Below are positions 25,196 to 32,826 of a DNA stretch of 64,000 nucleotides, in pieces. The position numbers and the translations under genes are program-made. Below the pieces are notes generated by a model that saw only the letters and a program-made list of their open reading frames with translations, searched no databases and was not told the origin of the DNA. This DNA comes from Chitinophaga oryziterrae (GTDB lineage: Bacteria > Bacteroidota > Bacteroidia > Chitinophagales > Chitinophagaceae), in the NCBI RefSeq assembly GCF_009758125.1, contig NZ_WRXO01000001.1, positions 372,001 through 436,000 of the forward strand. Direction: 5' to 3'. The first letter of the stretch is position 1, and each line of letters begins with the position of its first letter.

Positions 25196-27060
25196 GAATA
25201 TTCCATTACATATCGATCCTGTTATTGATATTCGCCGGTTCGCTCTCTGCGCAGGACAAGGTAATTCATGAACTAAAACAATCCCTTGCCGCAAAGAAAG
25301 ACAGTATCGGTTATGTAAATGTGTTGAACCAGTTGGGTATGCAGTATCACCTGAGCAACGCAGACAGTTGTTTCCTGTTTACCGTAAAAGCCCGTGATAT
25401 AGCTACCCGCCTGGGATACAAAAAAGGTATGGCCGATGCGCTCAATAACCTCAGTATCTTTTATGCACTGAAGGCCAACATGAAACTGGCTATTGAATAC
25501 GACTATAAAGCCTTGTTACTATACCGTTATTTAGGTGATTCCGCTAACGTCTGCCAGGTGCTGATGAACAGTAGTATATATCACAACTATGAAGGCACGA
25601 AACCTGCTGCCGGAATATTCCTGCAACAGGCGATGAACATTGGCAAACATCTGCCCAATGATTCTATCTACGGATTAGTACTGATCAATTATGCTATCCA
25701 TTTTGGCGGAGATACTCTCCGGCAGGATTCCGTAATATGGGCTATCCAAAAAGCAAAAGAGATACTGGCAAAATATCCGGGAAGCAGGAATCATTATTAC
25801 ATAGAAGCGTTTGAAGCAGATGGATGGATGAAGAGGGGAGAAGCTGATAAAGCCGTGAAAAAGATCAATCAACTGGCCAACCGGGCTATCGGTGAAGGAT
25901 TGATTTTCGTTGGGATTGATATGCTGGAGCATATTGAAACCTATACTAAGAACGGGCATTATGCAGATGTAATACCCTATAAAGAAAAGATATTCGCATT
26001 GGCGAAACAGGCAGGGTATACAGAGCTGATGTTACCTACCATTACCAGTTTATATCGCTACTATGCAGATAAAAAAGACGCGGCAAAAACAGCCGCCTAT
26101 GGAAAAGTGCTGTACGAATTGGTCCGCCGCCGCCAGGAAATGAAAAGTAATATACAGGTGAATCACCTCGACTACTTCCTTAAAGAACAGGCATTGACGG
26201 AATGGCAATTGAGCAATAAAGTACAAAAGGAGAAGATCGCAAAAACCAACATGAAAAAGGAGCACCGGCAGATACTGATCGGGCTTTTATCAGGCGTGCT
26301 TTTATTATTGGGTGGATTTACATTCTCCCGTTACCGCTCTTACCGCAACCTGCGGCAGCAGGAATTGATGCTGGCAGATATGAACGCAGTCATTTCTGAA
26401 AAGAACAAACAACTACAGATCAACGATGATTTTAAGAATAAACTGATCGCTATCATTGCCAATGATTTCAGAGAGCCGCTCAACAACATTATAAAGGTGG
26501 CGGTGATGTTCCGGAATAATGCCGGCAAGGAAGCATTGCAGGAAGTGATAGACCAGGTAGATATTTCTTCCCGTAATACCCTGGTTGTTTTTGATAACAT
26601 ATTAAGGTGGATAAAGTCCCAGTTGTCCGGGTTCGTTTACAGCCCCATGGCCTGCCCGCTGTTACTGTTTTTCGAAGAGATACTACAGGGGATGGCGCCG
26701 GTACTGATAAACAGGCAGATCTCGGCCGGACTCGATGTTGCCGGTGATATCCTGCTGGCAGGAGAGCCGGAAATGTTACAGTTTGTGAACCGCAGCCTCT
26801 TACAATACGTCGTTTCGTTCTCACCTGATAATCATACAATTGGTATCATGGCTATAAAGGAAGCACACCGGGTGAAGGTCGTGTTTACTTCTACAGCTCC
26901 GCAGATTACGGCAGAGATGGCGGCACGTTTATTCGTACATCAGGAGGTGATCACAATGGTCATCTGTAAAGACTTTATGGATAAGATGGGAGGGCAGATA
27001 TGGGCAGAAAAAACAGGAACGCAGTTACAGTTGATATATACACTACCGTCTTTTAATTAA
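25192..27060 (+). CDS. Pseudo-histidine kinase paralogue of the upstream TPR sensor kinase
   Basis: A 622-aa protein with the same layout as its neighbour: signal peptide (MRIFHYISILLLIFAGSLSA), TPR region, membrane helix (361-378), coiled coil and a kinase-like C-terminus. Many segments align (DDFKNKLIAIIANDFREPL, FDNILRWIKSQLSGFVYSP, ICKDFMDKMGG). The phospho-acceptor is N424 instead of His. The two N-box Asn are S535 and Y539. The DxGxG G1 motif is gone (TSTAPQI) and the G2 glycines are deleted. It should bind no ATP and take no phosphate on His. The frame is intact over 622 codons, so it is a conserved pseudokinase rather than a pseudogene. The GTG start overlaps the upstream stop (GTGA). 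Confidence 0.85.
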   Translation: MRIFHYISILLLIFAGSLSAQDKVIHELKQSLAAKKDSIGYVNVLNQLGMQYHLSNADSCFLFTVKARDIATRLGYKKGMADALNNLSIFYALKANMKLAIEYDYKALLLYRYLGDSANVCQVLMNSSIYHNYEGTKPAAGIFLQQAMNIGKHLPNDSIYGLVLINYAIHFGGDTLRQDSVIWAIQKAKEILAKYPGSRNHYYIEAFEADGWMKRGEADKAVKKINQLANRAIGEGLIFVGIDMLEHIETYTKNGHYADVIPYKEKIFALAKQAGYTELMLPTITSLYRYYADKKDAAKTAAYGKVLYELVRRRQEMKSNIQVNHLDYFLKEQALTEWQLSNKVQKEKIAKTNMKKEHRQILIGLLSGVLLLLGGFTFSRYRSYRNLRQQELMLADMNAVISEKNKQLQINDDFKNKLIAIIANDFREPLNNIIKVAVMFRNNAGKEALQEVIDQVDISSRNTLVVFDNILRWIKSQLSGFVYSPMACPLLLFFEEILQGMAPVLINRQISAGLDVAGDILLAGEPEMLQFVNRSLLQYVVSFSPDNHTIGIMAIKEAHRVKVVFTSTAPQITAEMAARLFVHQEVITMVICKDFMDKMGGQIWAEKTGTQLQLIYTLPSFN

Positions 27061-27077
27061 AAAAGCCGGCCATAATC

Positions 27078-27863
27078 CTACCGTGTGGACACATCTCTAA
27101 AAAGCAACCATCCTTGCATAATGGCAGAGAATTTTTGTAGCCTTATCCCAAAGGTGGTTATACCTGGTTTTCTTTGGGAGCTATAACCTTTCCATCCTCC
27201 CAATCTGGCAATAACCCATATATATCGCTTCAAATCGGGCGATCTATATGGGTTTTTCTGTTTCTCAGTTTTGCCTTCGAGTTGTGGGGCCTGCCATTCC
27301 ATGCATTGCACTTCTTCCCTTGAAAAGCAACTTTGCGAGTCTGTTTTAGTCTCTGTTGCATAGGCAATTTGCACAATAAAAAGCTTGATGATCGTTTCCT
27401 GCATCATCAAACAAAGCTTTCTGATAGCTTTACCCTGAGAAAGTTCACTGGCTTCTATATCAAAGCCTTCCTTCTTTAAAATTCGGAATACTTCTGTGAT
27501 CCACCGACAGGTATACCATTCTATACAAAGCAGGGCGGCTTCTAAGTCTTCTACTTTTTTAGTGGTCAATAATCTCCAGTGAATGGGATTGGGGATTTGA
27601 TCGCCTTCTTCTTTAGCTTCAATACCATATAAACTTACTTTATGTGGAAGCTCTCGGGCCGAATATTAATGTTTGTTTATTTCAACTTTGCTAAAACGTA
27701 CTTCAAGAGTAGTTGTTCTGGTTTTGGTATTTCGTTTTTTGTCTCCCTCTATTTTAACCTGGTAGGTTCCCTGCCGTGGTTGGCTGGAAAGATGTTCAAA
27801 AAGACGCGACTTATCCGTTAATATGCAATTGGTTTTGGGCTTCCTCTGGGAACTTACGCACTA
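27078..27863 (-). pseudogene. Degenerate IS4-family transposase (C-terminal part)
   Basis: The minus strand carries the C-terminal part of an IS4-family DDE transposase: IEWYTCRWITEVFRILKKEG (the Y-(2)-R-W-x-I-E region), IRKLCLMMQE, EEVQCMEWQ and IWVIARLGGWKGYSSQ. The frame is open from 27667 to 27078 (start codon-like TTG at 27569). One in-frame stop (27666-27668) separates it from further homologous sequence (LFEHLSSQPRQGTYQVKIEG) running to another stop at 27861-27863. Nothing recognisable as the N-terminal domain or the left end follows. No target duplication was found. It abuts the pseudokinase stop by 17 bp. Confidence 0.75.
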
Positions 27864-28398
27864 ATCGATCTTTACTGCACTGATTTGGATTGTTGAAACT
27901 CAAAGTTTCTCTATCTTTTACACCTGAGCCTGATAATTGTTTATAATTCTCAAAAGAATTAAATAGTTCAATTTGGATTACTTGTAATTGGTTTAACCAT
28001 CTTTCAGGATAAATACAAGTGTCAGGAAGTTACTGACTAATATTTTCTCTTCAATTTGCTTATCTGGCATCTAACAAAAGGGTCTTTAACATAAAGGTCT
28101 TCCGCCACCGCCGCCATTCTGGCCCCGCTGTAGCAAGTCGCATCTTCGTCATTTTTCTTAGTCTTGAGCGCAGCGCAAGGACAAAGAATTAGATGAAGAC
28201 CGGGGTCAGTTGGCAGGTGGCGGACGAAATGGGCAGCGGTTGGATTTTTTATGCCGGTTAACGAAAGCACTCGCGGTATTCAACATTGCATGAAAAATCA
28301 AAAGAGCTGCCCGGGCTACGTGTTGGTGTTGGACAAAAACATGCGCCGACACGTAGCGAGACCACTGGATCACACTTGTTCAAATCAATCCTACAGCA
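27864..28398. other. Decayed intergenic DNA next to the IS remnant
   Basis: No supported gene. The part at about 28040-28360 is visibly more GC-rich than its AT-rich surroundings. It contains a 77-codon minus-strand ORF (28037-28270) without recognisable domains, and a 12-bp inverted repeat with one wobble (28315-28326 with 28346-28357). It is probably a remnant of inserted DNA. Confidence 0.5.
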
Positions 28399-29412
28399 TT
28401 ACCGCTGAATTACGAATTTTTTAGTAAGTGAAAGAGCCGTTCCGGGAGAAACAACATTAAGGAAATATACACCATTACTTAAATCGCTGATATTTACATT
28501 AATAGTGCTGTTATTCGTATAACCACGATATATTTTAACCAGGTGGTTATTGGCATCATAGATCAGTACATCCTTCTTCATAAGATCATGAATGTTTGTA
28601 ATCTTTGCTACTATTTTATCATTTACAGGGTTGCCATAAATCACCAGCTGTATTGGATCATCAGCAGATAGCTTAGTGGAAGCACTGGTAGCTGTGGCAT
28701 TTGATAGCCTTGCAGTGCCAGACCTGGCAGTAATACTGAAAGAGGCGCTCAATGTACCGCAACCACTCACCCCGGCTTGAAGCATAACAGTTCCTGAAGT
28801 GGGAACAGTTGTATTGGAAGAAATACTTACTGTAGACAGATTATCCGCTCCGCTAACGGAGAATGAATTACCAGTTACAGACCATTTATAAGTAGTATTT
28901 GCTGTGGCTGTTGATACATAACCGTTGAGTGTTTTACTACCTGAGTAAACACCTGCAAAGATCTGACGGGTAATTATTACATTATTGTCTGCGGTGATCT
29001 CTACCGTGGGTGGAGGTATAATGCTGATAGAAAGAGGTTTTAGTTGCCCTGTATTATTATCTGCATTGCAGACAGACTGAAACACAATGCCGATCAAATC
29101 ACCATTGGGAAAGGAACCAAAGTTAATGTTAAAGGTCAGATTAAAATCCTGGTAAAGTCGACCATCGGAAAGGGTCCCACTGGTAACAAAGGTATGAGAG
29201 ATCAGGTTGCCACCTCCCATATTCTGGTTGTACTTCCTGATATCAACAACATTTGGATTTGAACAGGTATTGTTGAAAATGACCCTATATGTTATGGGGA
29301 CATTAGCACAAACAGAGAGCGGGCCATCTACTTCAGCGATATTATCCTGAGCCTTAGCCTGCATTAAAAAGGGAATTAAAAAGCATAGTAAAAGGGTAAT
29401 TTTCCTAATCAT
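28399..29412 (-). CDS. Secreted protein with T9SS type A sorting domain
   Basis: A 337-aa exported protein. It has a signal peptide (MIRKITLLLCFLIPFLMQAKAQ), two beta-sandwich-like segments rich in Thr/Asn/Ser, and a C-terminal module of about 80 residues. The module starts LVIYGNPVNDKIVAKITN and ends GVYFLNVVSPG...LTKKFVIQR. That pattern (P-NP pattern, K-V-x-I-Y-D-x-x-G-like, G-x-Y, K-x-x-I/V) is the type A T9SS C-terminal domain, which is cleaved by PorU on export. The middle (TYKWSVTGNSFSVSGADN) resembles PKD-like Ig folds. The function is unknown, perhaps adhesion. The gene lies alone in decayed DNA. Confidence 0.8.
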   Translation of the reverse strand: MIRKITLLLCFLIPFLMQAKAQDNIAEVDGPLSVCANVPITYRVIFNNTCSNPNVVDIRKYNQNMGGGNLISHTFVTSGTLSDGRLYQDFNLTFNINFGSFPNGDLIGIVFQSVCNADNNTGQLKPLSISIIPPPTVEITADNNVIITRQIFAGVYSGSKTLNGYVSTATANTTYKWSVTGNSFSVSGADNLSTVSISSNTTVPTSGTVMLQAGVSGCGTLSASFSITARSGTARLSNATATSASTKLSADDPIQLVIYGNPVNDKIVAKITNIHDLMKKDVLIYDANNHLVKIYRGYTNNSTINVNISDLSNGVYFLNVVSPGTALSLTKKFVIQR

Positions 29413-30470
29413 AGGGTGTCTATTTTTGAAGGTGAATAATTAACATGGGTATGGCATGAGGAATTTTAAAACTGGGTTAAAAAATAAAAGGAATATCATT
29501 ACCGGGTTATTCTATTTCATTCTGGGTATACTAAACAACAATCAAATGTAGGAAATATTTTCATTTAGCTACATTAAGTTTGTTTAATTTAGGCGAGCCA
29601 TTAAGACACCTCAATTCAGATGTATAATCTATAACGCCATTCAGGCACTTGTAAAAAAATCGGATACACTTACCATGCTAATATGCAGGATTGAGAATAT
29701 GAAGTCGCTGCATTTGCTGACATCAAAAATACCTCACAGAATACAGTACTACAAATAACGATGATATTCGTTTCCTGTTAATGGAAATGACGTAAGCCTC
29801 CGGGCAAATGCATATATGCAATCGGTAATCCCTAATGCAAATCTCATTACCAGGGTATTTGTGGTTATCGTATAGAAGAAATCGAGGATCCTTTAACCAG
29901 AACAAGTTCGATATTTGGATAGTTAGTGGATGAGTTGGCGAAAGGCAGGAAGATAGAAAAGTGTGCGCTGATCCGAATACCGGAAAACTTTTTTACACAA
30001 TATGTTTTATAGTCTCTCTCAATTAAAACTAAACGGCTTGAGCCCAGTACAATACTGAACTTAAACCGCTTAAATTATTAAACTTTTGTCTAAGATTTTA
30101 GTGCACCTCAAATTTCTCCGACCTTTCCTTTTTCTATCTCTTCTGAGCCGCTACAGATCTGCTCATTAACTCAATATTTACATATCACGTTACTTTATAA
30201 AAATCTTCATCATCAGATTATACAGTGTATTGATAATATAACCGATTGAGTTGATTGAATATTGTTTCCCGGTGTTCAATTTATTGATTTCACCTATGTC
30301 CTCGTTTTCTCCAAAATATGAAGCCCTATCCATCTATATTTAGAGGGTCTATAGGAATATAATCTTGTTGTTGATCGCCTAAATATGTAGCGAGTTTTTG
30401 TTTAAATTCACAGCCAGCCGGCGGATAAGAATATATGGATATTTTTTTTCATTGAACAGATTTTGTATCG
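29413..30470. other. One-kilobase AT-rich region without a supported gene
   Basis: I see no credible coding frame on either strand, only short ORFs with many stops. There is no terminator-like hairpin and no tRNA. The composition and the flanking broken genes (IS4 transposase, truncated DHFR-like fragment) suggest decayed inserted DNA. Confidence 0.6.
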
Positions 30471-30785
30471 ATGTGTTTCTATTCTAAAAGCATGCAGGGC
30501 AAGCAGTTGCCCGATAATGTTTTCATTAGTGAAGAAGTAGAACATCACATACAAGCACTAAAGCAACAGGCCGATAAAGAGATGCTTATATTGGGCAGCC
30601 CTTCAGCAACACACTCATTGTTGCAATACGATTTAATAGATGAATTATGGCTGTTTGTAAACCCTGTTCTGCTGGACAAGGGTATGCCTCTTTTCAAAAA
30701 TGCACACGAAACAACACAGCTCACACTGGTAGGCTCAAAGATCTTCGCCAATGGGGGCGTATGTATGCATTATAAGAAGGCTTAA
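30471..30785 (+). pseudogene. 5'-truncated RibD_C/dihydrofolate reductase-like protein fragment
   Basis: The 104 codons match only the C-terminal half of the small RibD C-terminal domain/DHFR-like family: a segment corresponding to VFSK (here CFYSKSM), then EEVEHHIQALKQQADKEMLI, ILGSPSATHSLLQYDLIDEL and a PVLLDKGMPLF stretch. Complete members are about 180-200 residues and begin with a strand plus a substrate loop that is absent here. No upstream frame supplies it. It is therefore a probable pseudogene, although the remaining frame is intact. Confidence 0.7.
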
Positions 30786-30936
30786 AAAGTGCCTTTATAA
30801 AAGGGAGGCTGTCTTTCAAAACTAGCCTGAGGACTTTGAGAATTGTTTAAACGAAATTTTGCTCTATCAGATACTAATTTCTTAAAAATCGATACCAACT
30901 GGCTAGAACACATACCTGTTCTGGGCACGACAAATG

Positions 30937-31030
30937 GGAAACCCGCAATGAGAGCTACCATCTGGACACATTTTATTTCAAAAATAGAAAAAAAAATGTG
31001 TCCAGATGGTAGCTCTCATTGCGGGTTTCC
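30937..31030. repeat. Perfect 38-bp inverted repeat, possible IS-derived palindrome
   Basis: Arms 30937-30974 and 30993-31030 are exact reverse complements with an 18-nt A/T-rich centre. The right arm includes AATGTGTCCAGATGGTAG, which matches the last six codons of the IS4 transposase remnant (GATGTGTCCACACGGTAG, minus strand at 27078-27095) at 15 of 18 positions. It lies 34 bp beyond the fabH stop and could also end fabH transcription. Confidence 0.88.
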
Positions 31031-31063
31031 TTACTAGGCCGGCTTGAAATTATATACAGATGA

Positions 31064-32062
31064 TTATTTACTGTCGTATGCCCACTTTACATAACTGGCT
31101 CCCCAGGTAAACCCACCACCAAAGGCAGCCAATACCAGGTTATCACCTTTTTTAAGCTGTTTTTCGTAGTCCCACAGGCAAAGAGGAAGTGTGCCCGCAG
31201 TGGTGTTACCATAGCGTTGGATGTTCATCATCACTTTCTCATCTGGCAGTCCCATCCGGTGTGCTGTAGCATCAATGATACGTTTGTTGGCCTGGTGTGG
31301 TACCAGCCATGCGATATCTTCAGGAGTCAGGTCGTTACGCTTCATAATGTCATGAGCTGCTTCAGACATATTGCCTACCGCATATTTAAATACCATTTTA
31401 CCTTCCTGGTACACATAGTGTTCCCTGTTGGCAATAGTTTCAAGGGTAGCTGGCTGTGCAGAACCGCCCGCCTTCATATGAAGGTACTCGCGGCCATGAC
31501 CATCGCTTTTCAGGATACTGTCTATTAAGCCATATCCCTCTTCGTTTGGTTCCAGCAGTACGCCGGCGCCACCATCCCCGAAAATGATACAGGTAGTACG
31601 GTCGGTGTAATCAATAATGGAACTCATTTTATCGGCTCCTATTACCATTACTTTCTTATAACGGCCACTTTCTATGAATCTTGCGCCGGTGTCCAGTGCA
31701 TACAGGAAACCTGAACAGGCAGCAGCTATATCAAATCCAAAGGCATTTTTAGCGCCTATTTTATCAGTTACAATGTTGGCAGTTGCGGGGAATACCATGT
31801 CTGGCGTAACAGTAGCTACTATCAGCAGGTCTATTTCTTCCGGGCTAATCCCCCTTTTACGGCATATTTCCAGCGCAACAGGTACACATAGCTCAGAGGT
31901 CCCCATCTTATCGCCTTTCAATATCCTTCTTTCGCTTATCCCTGTACGGGTAATAATCCATTCGTCTGTAGTATCAACCAGTTTTTCCAGTTCTTTGTTA
32001 GAAAGCACGTAGTCGGGTACATAGCCACCTACCGCCGTAATAGCGGCCGTTATTTTAGTCAT
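31064..32062 (-). CDS. fabH: 3-oxoacyl-[acyl-carrier-protein] synthase III
   Basis: FabH starts fatty acid synthesis by condensing acetyl-CoA or a branched acyl-CoA with malonyl-ACP. The catalytic triad is visible: Cys in AAACSGFLYAL, His in WLVPHQANKRI and Asn in RYGNTTAGTLPL. The N-terminus ITAVGGYVPDYVLSN and the TRTGISERR motif are normal. Length 332 aa. It is divergent from ruvA, and its 3' end faces the 38-bp inverted repeat. Confidence 0.95.
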   Translation of the reverse strand: MTKITAAITAVGGYVPDYVLSNKELEKLVDTTDEWIITRTGISERRILKGDKMGTSELCVPVALEICRKRGISPEEIDLLIVATVTPDMVFPATANIVTDKIGAKNAFGFDIAAACSGFLYALDTGARFIESGRYKKVMVIGADKMSSIIDYTDRTTCIIFGDGGAGVLLEPNEEGYGLIDSILKSDGHGREYLHMKAGGSAQPATLETIANREHYVYQEGKMVFKYAVGNMSEAAHDIMKRNDLTPEDIAWLVPHQANKRIIDATAHRMGLPDEKVMMNIQRYGNTTAGTLPLCLWDYEKQLKKGDNLVLAAFGGGFTWGASYVKWAYDSK

Positions 32063-32176
32063 ATTAGAAATATAGATGTTTTAAACGAGGGCGTAAAAAT
32101 ACATAAGAATTTGGAAATCGTAGGATAAGAAATAAAGAGGGGGGTAGTTCCTGCCTCCTTCTTGCTAAATTTTTAC

Positions 32177-32184
32177 TAGGTTTG
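32177..32184 (+). promoter_or_regulatory. Putative -7 box of the ruvA-sprA operon
   Basis: TAGGTTTG fits TAnnTTTG and ends 19 bp before the ruvA ATG. A TTG lies only 12 bp upstream, so the -33 element is unclear. Confidence 0.42.
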
Positions 32185-32203
32185 CCAAACATTTTATACC
32201 CGT

Positions 32204-32791
32204 ATGATTGCTTACCTCAATGGAAAACTGTCCTATAAATCCCCTGCCATGGTACATCTCGATGTGCAGGGCGTGGGATATGAAGTGCAGATCAGTCTTA
32301 ACACCTATTCACGCATACAGGCGCTGGAAAGCTGCAAATTGCTGGCTTACCTCCACATAAAGGAAGATGCCCATACGCTGTATGGCTTTTTTGACGAAGC
32401 GGAACGTAGTATGTTCCTGTTACTCATGGGCGTATCCGGTATTGGCGCCAATACCGCCCGTATGATGTTGTCTTCTTTACAACCGGAAGATATCCAGCGG
32501 GCCATTACAATGGAAAATGAAAAGATGCTGGAAAGCATTAAGGGGATAGGGGCTAAAACGGCCAAACGCTTAATACTGGAACTAAAGGATAAGTTTAAGA
32601 AACAAAAAGATATTGGATATCAAATATCTGTTACATCAAACAATACAATGCAGGAAGATGCGTTAAATGCATTAGTCACACTGGGAATTGCGCGAAATGT
32701 AGCGGAACAGGCTATTTCCAAAGTACTTAAAGCAGAACCACTATTGGAAGATCTGGAAGGGCTGATTAAAAAATCCCTGAAAGGTCTTTAA
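32204..32791 (+). CDS. ruvA: Holliday junction branch migration complex subunit RuvA
   Basis: RuvA tetramers bind four-way DNA junctions and recruit the RuvB motor. The N-terminal OB fold starts MIAYLNGKLSYKSPAMVHLD. Two helix-hairpin-helix motifs are visible as LLLMGVSGIGANTARMML and LESIKGIGAKTAKRLILEL. The C-terminal domain (about residues 145-195) that contacts RuvB has DALNALVTLGIARNVAEQAI. Length 195 aa. The 35-bp gap to sprA suggests cotranscription, an arrangement I believe recurs in Bacteroidota. Confidence 0.95.
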   Translation: MIAYLNGKLSYKSPAMVHLDVQGVGYEVQISLNTYSRIQALESCKLLAYLHIKEDAHTLYGFFDEAERSMFLLLMGVSGIGANTARMMLSSLQPEDIQRAITMENEKMLESIKGIGAKTAKRLILELKDKFKKQKDIGYQISVTSNNTMQEDALNALVTLGIARNVAEQAISKVLKAEPLLEDLEGLIKKSLKGL

Positions 32792-32826
32792 AACTTTACC
32801 CTGACCTCTATAAAAACCTATTTCTC

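Noticed and set aside
28037..28270. A 77-codon minus-strand ORF
   Set aside because: It has no recognisable domain or start context and lies in decayed DNA; mentioned only as part of a GC-rich patch.
29723..29905. A 60-codon minus-strand ORF
   Set aside because: Its composition is unlike a protein (many Ile/Arg/Tyr/Cys in random order) and it stands in an AT-rich region with stops in all frames.
30843..31037. A 64-codon plus-strand ORF
   Set aside because: More than a third of it is the arms and loop of the perfect inverted repeat, so the frame is explained by the palindrome.
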